Assembly (NCBI RefSeq): GCF_900116415.1
Contig: NZ_FPAP01000002.1
Coordinates: forward strand, 620,001 to 684,000
Direction of reading: 5' to 3'
Length of the DNA stretch: 64,000 bases
Source: Chryseobacterium formosense
GTDB lineage: Bacteria > Bacteroidota > Bacteroidia > Flavobacteriales > Weeksellaceae
In this document: positions 19,467 to 28,408 of the stretch, piece after piece
How the letters are laid out: the number at the start of each line of letters is the position of its first letter
Numbering within the stretch: position 1 is the first letter of the stretch
Made by a program: the position numbers and the translations under genes
Notes under the pieces: model-generated
Database searches by the model: none
What the model saw: only the letters and a program-made list of their open reading frames with translations
Told to the model about the DNA's origin: nothing

Positions 19467-20123
19467 CTATTCAACTTCATCCCCATACAACATTAGCTTG
19501 TTCAGAAAATCACGATTCCAGTTTTCTGTATAGATGTTCTGAAGTTCTGATGCCCATCCTGATGTATCCTTTTTTTCATTATTAAAATAACCTGAAGAAT
19601 AGTATTTCCCTGTGATAAAATTAAACGACTTAATATATTTGGTCCTATTGTCCTTCGAATAGCTGAGATCATATCCAATAACTTGTATTTTTCTATTTTT
19701 AGGATTAAATCTGAATTTAATTTTTTCAATTAAATTTTTCTTTTCACCAGAAATATTAGGTTTTGTAATTTGATCTGCATAATCTATCCGAAGTTCTATA
19801 ATTTTATCTTTACTTATAGGATCGCCCAAGAAATAATCTGATTCAATATTATTATATAAAATACTATTGTTGAATACTGGTATTTCAATTATTTTATTTA
19901 AAGATGATAGTTGTAAAGAAAGTATAAAACTTGAGAGATCATCAGTTTTCTTCGCCTGAACTTTCACTTCATCTTTTATGTTATCATTATCAAAGTATAA
20001 TGATTTCTGAGGTTCATACAATGTATCAATAGTGGATTTTGAAGTATTGCTTACCTCATTTTTTTTCTGACATGAGATATTAATAGTTAATATACATACG
20101 ATTAAAAAAAACATTTTTTTCAT
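19467..20123 (-). CDS. Lipoprotein, candidate immunity to the GH19/LAS effector
   Basis: The protein of 218 residues starts MKKMFFLIVCILTINISCQK with lipobox NISC. It contains a segment with the look of an integrin/VCBS-like repeat (SLYFDNDNIKDEVKVQAKK). It starts only 5 bases after the stop of the large GH19/LAS effector gene, so the two are co-transcribed. A periplasm-facing lipoprotein directly after a peptidoglycan hydrolase effector is the expected arrangement for immunity. No family was recognised. Confidence 0.6.
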   Translation of the reverse strand: MKKMFFLIVCILTINISCQKKNEVSNTSKSTIDTLYEPQKSLYFDNDNIKDEVKVQAKKTDDLSSFILSLQLSSLNKIIEIPVFNNSILYNNIESDYFLGDPISKDKIIELRIDYADQITKPNISGEKKNLIEKIKFRFNPKNRKIQVIGYDLSYSKDNRTKYIKSFNFITGKYYSSGYFNNEKKDTSGWASELQNIYTENWNRDFLNKLMLYGDEVE

Positions 20124-20128
20124 TATAC

Positions 20129-22510
20129 TTATTCTTTTATTTCTTTAATATTTATTTTTGATGTTCCACAATGCAAATGGGCTCTGTGATGAGAATCTTC
20201 TCTAAATGTTATTGCATTTGTTGGTTTTCTTAACCTCATTCCTGGTTTATAATAAAATGTTGTAATTCCAAAATTTGCCATTGCGTTAATATATTTTTGC
20301 GTATTTTCTAGGTTATAATAATCTGAATCTATACTTTCTCCATTGGTATGCGAAACACTTGGAAAACATGTTCCGTCTTTCATTGCAGAACCTTCAGAAA
20401 CTAAAGGGAGACCGCATTCTGCTAAAGCTCCTATTAATGCAGCGAAATGATCTCTTCCCATATATTTTCGTATTGTGTTTTGGAATGATAGATTGATTTT
20501 TATATCTTCAGAATTATAGTTTAAAGGGTCTGGAATCTTTACAATAATGGCTTTTCCCCCTGACTTAACAAATTTAAGTTTTATTGATCCTCCACCTTCA
20601 CCAGCTTCTCCTGATGCAATTACTGTCCCATCTGAATATTTATATACATGCTTTTGGTTTACACCTGAAATGTTGAACGCTTCATGAGAAATATATCCAT
20701 TCGGTATTGATGTTGGGTTTGGTTTTTGGCGTTTTACTTTGTCAATTTCTAACCAGTCAACTAAACAAATTTCATGTTCTTTTTCATTTTTATCATGGTA
20801 TATATATTTATATTTTTTTTCATATCCTGATTTAATAGCTTTTGGGATATGTCTTTCAATCTCACCATTTGCAAAAATGTGATAAGTAATAATATCTTTA
20901 GAAGTAACAGATTTACTGTTTTTTCCATGATATTTTTCATACATGAAGAATCCGGTTTTCAGTAAATTATAATTGCTTTTTCTCTTTTCCCAACCATTTG
21001 GCATACCTGTATTCTTATTTCTACCATTTAACAATACAGAAATAAGTTCAAGATATTTATCAACATAAACCGCTAGCTCATTTAGTGATTTTCCAGATGT
21101 TTCGTCTCCCCACCTGTCAACAGCAGAAGATGGAGATTTAGGCATTTTTTTGTTCACACTCCAAATCCAAGCTCCACTATCTATACAATAATGTATGTTA
21201 TTGGCAACTATTTCTGGTTTTTGCACAATGCTTTGATCCCCTTTATAATCTGCATAATCTTTATAAGGACCAGGATTATCAAAACGTGTAGTTGAATCTT
21301 TTGGATTCGTTCTTACCCCAGTAAGTTGTAATAGCCCTCGACCTTTATAAATACTCTGACTTGATAGGTAATCACTTTTTGTTTCTTCTGACAGTGCAAA
21401 AGTTCCAGTTTCTTCTGCAACCTGTGCAAGAAAATGCATTTTTTTAGCACAGGTATTAATATTGTATTTTTTTAAAGCACTGTTTAATTCTTTAGTGAGT
21501 GTTGCAAAGCTTTTATCCTGTATATTACATTCAGCTCTTTTACCTCCTTTTAGTGCTTGCCCTTCCCATATTGTTTCACTCCCTTTTAGAAGCTTTACAA
21601 GCTGTCGAACATCCTTTTCTTCAAAATCTCTATTGCAAAAACATTTACTTTTTATACTCTTATCAATATCACTATTCCCCACACTCGTCGCAGTCCTCGT
21701 TTTTTCTTCTACATAATCTCCGATTTTCCCAATCCCTTCAGCAATAATATTGGTAGCTTTTTCAATAAATCCAGTAGATTCCTCTTTCTTTTCAGCTTGT
21801 TGCTTCGGTGGCTGTTGTTGCTGTGCTTCTGTTACAGAAACAGGTGTTTTATTTGTTTTCTCCTTTGATAAATAGGATGCGCTTACAAAAAACTTTTTAG
21901 TGGTGTTGTCATTACCTGAAAAAAAATTCATCCATGTTTGTGGTGTTGCATATTCTGATAGTTTAAATTTTATTTTGGCAATACCATTTTTGTCAACTTT
22001 TGCAGTTTTGGGTTTCTGATATTTTTTTTCTTCTGTTGCTCCTTCCTCCCAAAGATAGAAAGTTATTTCTTTTCCTACCAGATTTGAAGTCCGGGCTTCT
22101 GCGCTCAAGCTTTCGTTGAATGTGGCTTTGTTTACATCGGCATTATTCCGGTTGAGTAAAATGACTCTTCCGATAACAGGTTCATGTTTTGTTCTGGGCA
22201 CAACAACTAAGCTTGCCGTCAGTTTTTTCTCAATCTTATTCAGAATATTCTTACTTTCTGTATGAACTTCTATTTTAAATGAAATGCCTACCGCTTTTTC
22301 ACCAAATGTATAGGGAACTTTCTCGCCATATTTTATTTTTCCTGACACTTGTTTCCATTTGTTGTTTACCTGCTTATATAAAGTCCAGATATGTTTTTCA
22401 TTCTCTTTTTTTCCGAACAAAGGATTTTCGAATTGATAAATAAAATCGGATAGTTCATAGAACGTTTTTTCTTCTGCTTTGGGATTGGTGCTTCCTTTTA
22501 TGGTTTTCAT
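20129..22510 (-). CDS. Peptidoglycan-hydrolase effector: adaptor, GH19 and LAS peptidase domains
   Basis: The 793-residue protein has no signal peptide. Residues 1-220 are beta-rich and homologous to the start of the effector at 24104-26368 (both have TFGEKAVG and KVDKNG(I/V)A), so they are probably a loading adaptor. A Gln/Pro-rich linker leads to the motif CFC (290-292). A GH19 chitinase/lysozyme-like domain follows (about 295-510), with HFLAQVAEETGTF at 359 and GRGLLQLTG at 391. The last 120 residues carry the LAS-type metallopeptidase motifs SHTNGESID (720-728) and HLH (778-780), as in peptidases M15/M74. It should cut both glycan and peptide bonds of murein. A headless DUF4280 gene precedes it and a lipoprotein gene follows 5 bases downstream. 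Confidence 0.8.
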   Translation of the reverse strand: MKTIKGSTNPKAEEKTFYELSDFIYQFENPLFGKKENEKHIWTLYKQVNNKWKQVSGKIKYGEKVPYTFGEKAVGISFKIEVHTESKNILNKIEKKLTASLVVVPRTKHEPVIGRVILLNRNNADVNKATFNESLSAEARTSNLVGKEITFYLWEEGATEEKKYQKPKTAKVDKNGIAKIKFKLSEYATPQTWMNFFSGNDNTTKKFFVSASYLSKEKTNKTPVSVTEAQQQQPPKQQAEKKEESTGFIEKATNIIAEGIGKIGDYVEEKTRTATSVGNSDIDKSIKSKCFCNRDFEEKDVRQLVKLLKGSETIWEGQALKGGKRAECNIQDKSFATLTKELNSALKKYNINTCAKKMHFLAQVAEETGTFALSEETKSDYLSSQSIYKGRGLLQLTGVRTNPKDSTTRFDNPGPYKDYADYKGDQSIVQKPEIVANNIHYCIDSGAWIWSVNKKMPKSPSSAVDRWGDETSGKSLNELAVYVDKYLELISVLLNGRNKNTGMPNGWEKRKSNYNLLKTGFFMYEKYHGKNSKSVTSKDIITYHIFANGEIERHIPKAIKSGYEKKYKYIYHDKNEKEHEICLVDWLEIDKVKRQKPNPTSIPNGYISHEAFNISGVNQKHVYKYSDGTVIASGEAGEGGGSIKLKFVKSGGKAIIVKIPDPLNYNSEDIKINLSFQNTIRKYMGRDHFAALIGALAECGLPLVSEGSAMKDGTCFPSVSHTNGESIDSDYYNLENTQKYINAMANFGITTFYYKPGMRLRKPTNAITFREDSHHRAHLHCGTSKINIKEIKE

Positions 22511-22526
22511 AACGCTGTGTTTTTAA

Positions 22527-22955
22527 TTATTCAACTTCAAAAGGATCTTCTCCGTTTATTTCTTCCTTAAACTCCTCAAAATCTACCACCGGATTATACA
22601 CCTGCTGCTCTTTAGAATCAGCATTGTCGACATTTCTTTTTCCCAATTCTGACTGTTGACCATGTTTGAAAATGGTAATTTTTCCGCCTGTGCAACACAT
22701 GAGTTCAGATAGTTCGGTGACACAACATTTGCCCATTACTTTTACTTTATCATAAGTTTTTGTCCATTTTCCGGAAGGAGCATATGTGCAGGGAAGATAT
22801 CCGCCGGAACTTGGTTTGAGTTTGCATAGCCCGAAAGGTTGTGTAGGTGGATCAAACTGTAAATCATCTTCTGTTACGGCAAGATAATCGGCTTGGCAAG
22901 CCCTTGTTATTCCATTCTTGGATAGGCTATTCCACCTGTTTTTGTCTCCTCCCAA
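22527..22955 (-). CDS. Headless PAAR-like (DUF4280) protein, partial duplicate
   Basis: From 22892 downward the sequence is nearly identical to the end of the complete LysM-DUF4280 gene at 26386-27219 (DYLAVTEDDLQ(F/L)DPPTQPFG, CCVTELSELMC.TGGKITIFK). The upstream 155 or so residues, including the LysM domain, are missing. The frame can only begin at a poor TTG inside the end of the preceding lipoprotein gene, giving about 20 unrelated residues. It is best read as a duplicated carrier tail joined to a new effector cassette. It might still be translated by coupling. DUF4280 proteins are PAAR-like tips of contractile secretion systems. Confidence 0.7.
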   Translation of the reverse strand: MGGDKNRWNSLSKNGITRACQADYLAVTEDDLQFDPPTQPFGLCKLKPSSGGYLPCTYAPSGKWTKTYDKVKVMGKCCVTELSELMCCTGGKITIFKHGQQSELGKRNVDNADSKEQQVYNPVVDFEEFKEEINGEDPFEVE

Positions 22956-24094
22956 ATTTGTTTGAAATCAGAAATGCCATAAAAATTATTTTTTTTGAAT
23001 TCTTCTTCATATTTTTTACCACCATCAACACTTCCAAGAATGCTAAAAAAATCATAATATCTATTTTCTTTAGAAATAACTTTAGAGCAGAAATAGGCTA
23101 TTTTTCCTAATACTTCAGCTTTATTCGAAAATTTGTTATTAAAATCTGAACTATTACTATTTACTTTTTTTGATAAGTACTCGGATATTGCATTTAAATA
23201 TTTTGCTTTGTCTTCTTCGGATGACTGGGAAATTACATCAAATAGCTTTTGATTAATAATGAATTTTCCATCACATCTCTGAATCCAAAGAATTTTACCC
23301 AATTCATCTATGTTTAAAATATTTTTTTCTAATACAAATTTGTTTAAATCTTCATCACTGTAGTAACCATGCATTTTAACTAAAGACTCTAAAAATGATT
23401 TGTCATGAAATTTCAACCAAGTGAAATCTGCCTTACTTTCATTTAACATGTATTTGTTTCTAGCGACAATTGTTTGAATATTTAGATTACGTTCCTGCAT
23501 TAAATTACTCTCATTTCCCCATTTTTTTATTTTTATTTTGTCTCCATTTTTGTTTAAATATTCTGCAGGAAGCATTTTTTCATAGTTTATTATTTCGGGA
23601 TATTTTTTTTCGTAATCTATCAATTCTGGAATAACGAGTAGCGGTGCTATAAATTTATTTTGTTTATATATGAAGTTACCGTCAAAATCTATTACATTAT
23701 TTCTGAAATAAACGGGATCTCGTGAACATTTATTCAAATTATTAATATAGATAAATTCCTTATTTGAGGAATAATCTATTTCGCGTGCGAATATAGATTT
23801 TATTTTGATTTTGAATTCTTCATTATTCAGACTTTTAAACCCATGTTTTTCTAAAATTTCCGATAAAAGTTTTTCTTCAATTTTAAGATCATCATCGGAA
23901 TATTCTATCTGATAATCTACTGCATCACCAATCGTTGCTTTTACACCTTTCTCCAACTGTTTTTTTAGTGTTATAATTTCCTTATCCATAGAAGCGTGAT
24001 TTTTTTGATTATTTTTTTGTGTACTCATAGCTTCTTTTTCACAAGAAGCTAGAAAAAGAATGAATGTACTTATAAATACTAAATGTTTTTTCAT
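22907..24094 (-). CDS. Lipoprotein, candidate immunity to the transglycosylase/CHAP effector
   Basis: The 395-residue protein starts MKKHLVFISTFILFLASCEK (lipobox LASC). It is charged and helical, with no recognised family. It begins 9 bases after the stop of the 754-residue effector gene and ends 14 bases before the homology to the DUF4280 tail begins. An envelope lipoprotein directly downstream of a murein hydrolase effector points to immunity. Its size is large for an immunity protein, so a chaperone or adaptor role cannot be excluded. Confidence 0.6.
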   Translation of the reverse strand: MKKHLVFISTFILFLASCEKEAMSTQKNNQKNHASMDKEIITLKKQLEKGVKATIGDAVDYQIEYSDDDLKIEEKLLSEILEKHGFKSLNNEEFKIKIKSIFAREIDYSSNKEFIYINNLNKCSRDPVYFRNNVIDFDGNFIYKQNKFIAPLLVIPELIDYEKKYPEIINYEKMLPAEYLNKNGDKIKIKKWGNESNLMQERNLNIQTIVARNKYMLNESKADFTWLKFHDKSFLESLVKMHGYYSDEDLNKFVLEKNILNIDELGKILWIQRCDGKFIINQKLFDVISQSSEEDKAKYLNAISEYLSKKVNSNSSDFNNKFSNKAEVLGKIAYFCSKVISKENRYYDFFSILGSVDGGKKYEEEFKKNNFYGISDFKQIWEETKTGGIAYPRME

Positions 24095-24103
24095 AATAAT
24101 ATT

Positions 24104-26368
24104 TTAGGTTGTTTTTCCACTAATTTCTTCATTAGATTTTTTAAGTAAACTACTTTTATTTAGTGTTTTAGGATTAAGTTTCTTTTCTTCATCCGTAAAT
24201 TCATCTTCAGAATGATCTGCATAGTTTTCTGGAAGGAAATATCCAACTATTTTTTGATCATAGTCCCCATTCGGACTTCTACTGCTAAATTTTAAACTGC
24301 TACCTTGATTACCTCCTAACGGAATAATATTACCGTTGGTTTCGTAGCCATAGTGGAATGCAACATGTCCGCCACCGCCTTTTACATTTTTCCATACAAC
24401 AATACAGCCATATACAGGTTTGGAAATTTTTCTCATACCTGATGCTCTGTCTGGTTTATTTGCTCCATCGTGAAGATAATCAGGATTGAACTCTAATGCT
24501 CTACATGTACTAGGATTTGAATATCCTGCCTTTTTTAAGCACCAACTCGCAAATGCGGCACACCAAGAGACAGAAGAAGGATCCGTATCTTTTGTTGTGT
24601 ATTCATTTGGAATTGAAAAATATTCATTTTTAATTCTTGATGATAATGGATTGTCTCCTTCATCATATCCGCCATAATTTTTAGCTTCATCTAAAACGAT
24701 TTCCATCCATGGGGCTCTTTTTCCTTTTAGAGATGGTTTTGTTTGTTGTGGAATGTTTTCACATGTTCCATTAAAGTTTTGATTATTACCTAAATCATAA
24801 TGGTTTTTAGTTAACACATCTGTAACTTCCCAAACATAGGTTTTCCCATTGGGAAATCCTCTTCTTTGTATTACTCCTTTGGAATATGAATTGAAGCTTC
24901 TTCTGTTTTCATATTCACCATTTTCTCTCATGAATGAAGGATTGCTTGAATATCCATATTTTGTTACCCAAGGTTCTTTGCTAAGGTTATTTTTGTTGAA
25001 GGGTACGTTTGGAACATTTACACTTTCATCAAATAAAATATAATCTTTATCATTGCCGTGTCCTACTGCATTTTGTTTTAAAACAAGTAGATATAAATCA
25101 GTCATTGTGTGCAAAACATCTTTTTTTCCATAAAAATATTTTTTCACAAAATCCATTTGTTGTACAAAAGTCATTTCTTTTAATGCCGTTCTTGTGGTTC
25201 CGACAGATTTTGCAGATTCATCGCTAAATTGAATTAATCCACTATAGCCTGCGCCATTATCAGCAGCAGGATTAAAAGTTTTGTTAGTTTCGAGATGCAT
25301 TACAGACATCAGTTCACTAGCTTTTTGTTTTTTATTATCTTCGCCCCAAAGTTCTGCACAAACTTCCAAAACTTTTTTACGTTCAGAACAATTTAACTTA
25401 TTACTCCAGCGAAATTGATTTTCTTTGCAAAAACATTCAGAAGTTGGTTTTGATATGTCTGTCTCCTTCACCACCACTGGCGATTTCCCTTCCGGCTTCT
25501 GCACGGTGGGAATTTGTTCTTTTAAGATGCTACCTTTGGCTTCCAACCAATCCCACAGCTCTTTTGCTTTATCTACAGCAATTTCTCCAATTCCTTTTTC
25601 CTCTTTCATGCTCGGAGGTTTCTGTTCTGCAGGAGAATTTTTAGCTTTTGGGATAGCTTCAGCAGGCGACTCTCTTATTTCTCCATTGATAGGAGGAAAA
25701 GGATTGTTGATATGTATATTCTCTGTAGTGTGTTTCTTTTTAGCATAGTATTCTACCGTAACATAAAACTCTAATTGCTTAGAGTCTGCTTCACCCTGCA
25801 TAGCTTTATGCATCAATGCGCGGGTAAGCATAAATTCTGCAGCTGCTACACCGTTTTTATCTACTTTTGCTTTTTTGGTCAGAATCAACTTGTTCTTAGG
25901 ATTATGACCTTTTCCTTGAATATCGTCCTCCCACAAGGTGAAAGTAAGCTCTTTCATAAGCATGTTGGTACAGTAGGCTTTTGTTCTCAGCTTTTCCATG
26001 AAGCTAAAGGTAGTACCTTTTGTATCATCTATATAAAGCAATTCAACCTTATTGATAATCGGGATTTTACTGGGTTGTGGATGAATAATTAATCCGCCTC
26101 CCTCGGGAGCATAGAGATAGGCTTCCAGTTTATATACTGAGCCAACTGCTTTTTCACCAAAAGTAAATTCGCTGATACCTTTTTTCCTGATGTTGGTACT
26201 TGTAAAATTACCATTTTTTCTCTGTTTGAAGAGTTCCCAGGTTACGAGTTTGGGATTTCTTTTTTCTGCTTCTGTATCAGGATACCATCCGGTAACGTGG
26301 TAGGTGTATTTTTCTCCTGCAACGGGTTTTATGGTTCCTGAAATTTGTGAAACGCCTTTTTTTTCCAT
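24104..26368 (-). CDS. Peptidoglycan-hydrolase effector: adaptor, lysozyme-like and NlpC/CHAP-like domains
   Basis: The 754-residue protein lacks a signal peptide. Residues 1-215 are the same beta-rich adaptor as in the effector at 20129-22510. A Pro/Lys linker then leads to CFC (312-314). A lysozyme/transglycosylase-like domain follows, with a likely catalytic Glu360 in SVMHLETNKTF and GAGYSGLIQFS. Residues about 550-715 are a TIGR02594-type NlpC/CHAP-like amidase with Cys603 (SWCAAFASWCL) and His668 (GGGGHVAFHYG). It should cleave murein at two kinds of bond. Upstream lie LysM and DUF4280 genes in the same operon, and a lipoprotein gene follows 9 bases after the stop. Confidence 0.8.
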   Translation of the reverse strand: MEKKGVSQISGTIKPVAGEKYTYHVTGWYPDTEAEKRNPKLVTWELFKQRKNGNFTSTNIRKKGISEFTFGEKAVGSVYKLEAYLYAPEGGGLIIHPQPSKIPIINKVELLYIDDTKGTTFSFMEKLRTKAYCTNMLMKELTFTLWEDDIQGKGHNPKNKLILTKKAKVDKNGVAAAEFMLTRALMHKAMQGEADSKQLEFYVTVEYYAKKKHTTENIHINNPFPPINGEIRESPAEAIPKAKNSPAEQKPPSMKEEKGIGEIAVDKAKELWDWLEAKGSILKEQIPTVQKPEGKSPVVVKETDISKPTSECFCKENQFRWSNKLNCSERKKVLEVCAELWGEDNKKQKASELMSVMHLETNKTFNPAADNGAGYSGLIQFSDESAKSVGTTRTALKEMTFVQQMDFVKKYFYGKKDVLHTMTDLYLLVLKQNAVGHGNDKDYILFDESVNVPNVPFNKNNLSKEPWVTKYGYSSNPSFMRENGEYENRRSFNSYSKGVIQRRGFPNGKTYVWEVTDVLTKNHYDLGNNQNFNGTCENIPQQTKPSLKGKRAPWMEIVLDEAKNYGGYDEGDNPLSSRIKNEYFSIPNEYTTKDTDPSSVSWCAAFASWCLKKAGYSNPSTCRALEFNPDYLHDGANKPDRASGMRKISKPVYGCIVVWKNVKGGGGHVAFHYGYETNGNIIPLGGNQGSSLKFSSRSPNGDYDQKIVGYFLPENYADHSEDEFTDEEKKLNPKTLNKSSLLKKSNEEISGKTT

Positions 26369-26385
26369 GATAGTATGTTTTTTAT

Positions 26386-27219
26386 TTACCAGGCATCTTC
26401 ATTGTTACCTTTTATTTTTTCCTTAAACTCCTCAAAATCTACCACCGGATTATACACCTGCTGCTCTTTAGAATCAGCATTGTCGACATTTCTTTTTCCC
26501 AATTCTGACTGTTGACCATGTTTGAAAATGGTGATTTTTCCGCCTGTGCTGCACATGAGTTCAGATAGTTCGGTGACACAACATTTGCCCATTACTTTTA
26601 CTTTATCATAAGTTTTTGTCCATTTTCCGGCAGGAGCATAGGTACAGGGAAGATAGCCTCCGGAACTTGGTTTGAGTTTGCATTGCCCGAAAGGTTGTGT
26701 AGGTGGGTCGAGTTGGAGATCATCTTCAGTTACGGCAAGATAATCGGTTTGTCCGTCTGCATCGTTCCAATAATGCTTTTGATGGCTGGTTACGTTGAAT
26801 TTCGGAAATTTAAAACCTTGATTGCATTGTACCATTCCTTTTTGAATGACGAAATATTTTCCGTCGTGTTCGCTTGAAGAATTTTCTGATTCTTTAACTT
26901 CTTCAGACTTTTCGTTGGCTGAATTGTCAATTTCTTTTTCATCGTTTTCCTGATACTTATCATCAGATTGCGTTTCTTCTTCAAAATCATAATTATCATT
27001 CATACAATCCTGTTCAAGATCAGATTCCGAATTTTCACATAGAAACTGTGGGTCTTCAGGAATTAAAATAAATGTTCCTGAAGGTAATTCGTCGTAAACA
27101 ACTTCACTTTCCGAACAATTCAAATTATGGAAAGTCTGGAGAAAATTTTCATCCTTAATATTAAACTTTTTCGCAATAGAGGCGAAACTGTCGTTTGGTT
27201 GTGTTTGGTAGGTTTTCAT
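26386..27219 (-). CDS. LysM plus PAAR-like DUF4280 protein
   Basis: The 277-residue protein starts with a LysM-like domain (TYQTQPNDSFASIAKKFNIK ... GTFILIPED). A very acidic linker follows (about 65-125, rich in Glu, Asp, Ser and Asn), then a DUF4280 domain (YFVIQKGMVQCNQG, KFNVTSHQKHYW, DPPTQPFGQCKLKPS, GKCCVTELSELMC). DUF4280 is a PAAR-like fold that tips the spike of T6SS-like or extracellular contractile systems and carries effectors. It lies 17 bases upstream of the transglycosylase/CHAP effector gene, so that effector is its probable cargo. No tube or sheath genes are in the window. Confidence 0.8.
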   Translation of the reverse strand: MKTYQTQPNDSFASIAKKFNIKDENFLQTFHNLNCSESEVVYDELPSGTFILIPEDPQFLCENSESDLEQDCMNDNYDFEEETQSDDKYQENDEKEIDNSANEKSEEVKESENSSSEHDGKYFVIQKGMVQCNQGFKFPKFNVTSHQKHYWNDADGQTDYLAVTEDDLQLDPPTQPFGQCKLKPSSGGYLPCTYAPAGKWTKTYDKVKVMGKCCVTELSELMCSTGGKITIFKHGQQSELGKRNVDNADSKEQQVYNPVVDFEEFKEKIKGNNEDAW

Positions 27220-27220
27220 C

Positions 27221-28243
27221 TTAATTTTGTGTTATGTGTAAATGGTGCTTTTGAAATACTTCGTTTTGATGCAGGATTTCAACAGAGGATTTTATTTCAT
27301 ATAATTGTTTTGTTATTTTATGGGTGAAATATTGAATCTGAATTTCAGCATCGATGTAATCTTTGGCATTTTCATTTTCAATTCGGATTCCTTTTAACAG
27401 TTCTCTGAGACTGCAGTTTTCTGAATTTGTTCCGGTTATTTTAGTTTTAACAAGATCAGGATCATCAAATGTGAATTCAGTCTGAAAATTGAATTCTACA
27501 GGAAATGAATTCTTGTAAATATAAAATGCTTCCTTCCAGCCTGTTTTTTTATGAAACCATTCCAAGTTTGGAAATAAGGTCTGATACAATAAACTGGACT
27601 GTATCTGCCTGAAAAAATAATTTTCATCAGTTAACTTTTCAACAAACCAATCGATATAACTTTTGGAAATATCTCCAATAAAAAAATCTTCAAGATCAGC
27701 TCTTTTATTTCTGAATTTTTCTATTAAATTTTTATGATCCAAGAAAGATCCTAATTTCCCTTTTTGCGAAATATTGTACGGAATAGGGTAGATGCTATTC
27801 ATGCAGGCTAAAGAAAGCGAAGAAACTTTGTCATCCGAAGCGATTCCGTTTTTTCTGAAATCTGCTAATGAAGTCTCTGCTGCAAAACCGTGTTTGTTGT
27901 TTTGAATGTTGAGATTAACGGAATAATTAAAGTTCGAATCTTTTTTATGAGGTTCTTCAAATTTTTCTGAAACAAAATATTTTGAAGCATGAAAACCTTT
28001 AAAATATTCTTTCGACGGTAACATTTTGCTTTTGCGGATTTCCTGCTCTTCTTTAGAAATAAAAAGGGTAGGAATCAAAACGAATTCAACGCCTCTGAGA
28101 TTGGTAAACCATAGTTTATCCATCTTTCCGCAATTATGGTTGTGAAATTCTTTCAGTTCATCTTCAGTCATCCGCATTCTGGAAGCTAAAGAAGCCAGGC
28201 TGTCCTGTGGTCGGACTTTGTGTTTTATGAAATTGGGCATCAT
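27221..28243 (-). CDS. LysM-domain protein, first gene of the effector operon
   Basis: The 340-residue product begins with a LysM-like domain (HKVRPQDSLASLASRMRMTE ... GVEFVLIPTLF), matching the start of the next gene (TYQTQPNDSFASIAKKF). The remaining 270 residues have no recognised domain. It has no signal peptide. Its stop is one base before the start of the LysM-DUF4280 gene, so the genes are coupled. It probably helps load or assemble the PAAR-like tip, but this is inferred from position only. Two ATG codons are adjacent at the start; either could be used. Confidence 0.6.
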   Translation of the reverse strand: MMPNFIKHKVRPQDSLASLASRMRMTEDELKEFHNHNCGKMDKLWFTNLRGVEFVLIPTLFISKEEQEIRKSKMLPSKEYFKGFHASKYFVSEKFEEPHKKDSNFNYSVNLNIQNNKHGFAAETSLADFRKNGIASDDKVSSLSLACMNSIYPIPYNISQKGKLGSFLDHKNLIEKFRNKRADLEDFFIGDISKSYIDWFVEKLTDENYFFRQIQSSLLYQTLFPNLEWFHKKTGWKEAFYIYKNSFPVEFNFQTEFTFDDPDLVKTKITGTNSENCSLRELLKGIRIENENAKDYIDAEIQIQYFTHKITKQLYEIKSSVEILHQNEVFQKHHLHITQN

Positions 28244-28297
28244 TTGTGTATGTGTTTTCCATCTGTATAAAGCTAAGAAGTTTTCTGCAAATATTTT

Positions 28298-28313
28298 GTC
28301 GTAGTTTTACGAC
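28298..28313. promoter_or_regulatory. Inverted repeat upstream of the effector operon
   Basis: GTCGTA-GTTT-TACGAC is a perfect 6-bp inverted repeat, 55 to 70 bases before the first start of the LysM/DUF4280/effector operon (28243). It could be an operator or a leader hairpin. No T-run follows on either strand, so a terminator is unlikely. The gap 28244-28408 holds nothing else that I can identify. Confidence 0.35.
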
Positions 28314-28408
28314 AATTGATAATTATTTTAAAATTTTAATTAAATTTTAAATCTAATAAACGGGAAATCTTTCTGAAAGGAAGGTTAGGAAAAGTTTTGA
28401 ACAGGGGG

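Noticed and set aside
22847..23110. Plus-strand open frame across the DUF4280/lipoprotein junction
   Set aside because: It is antisense to two supported genes, is Phe/Ile-rich and has no family character.
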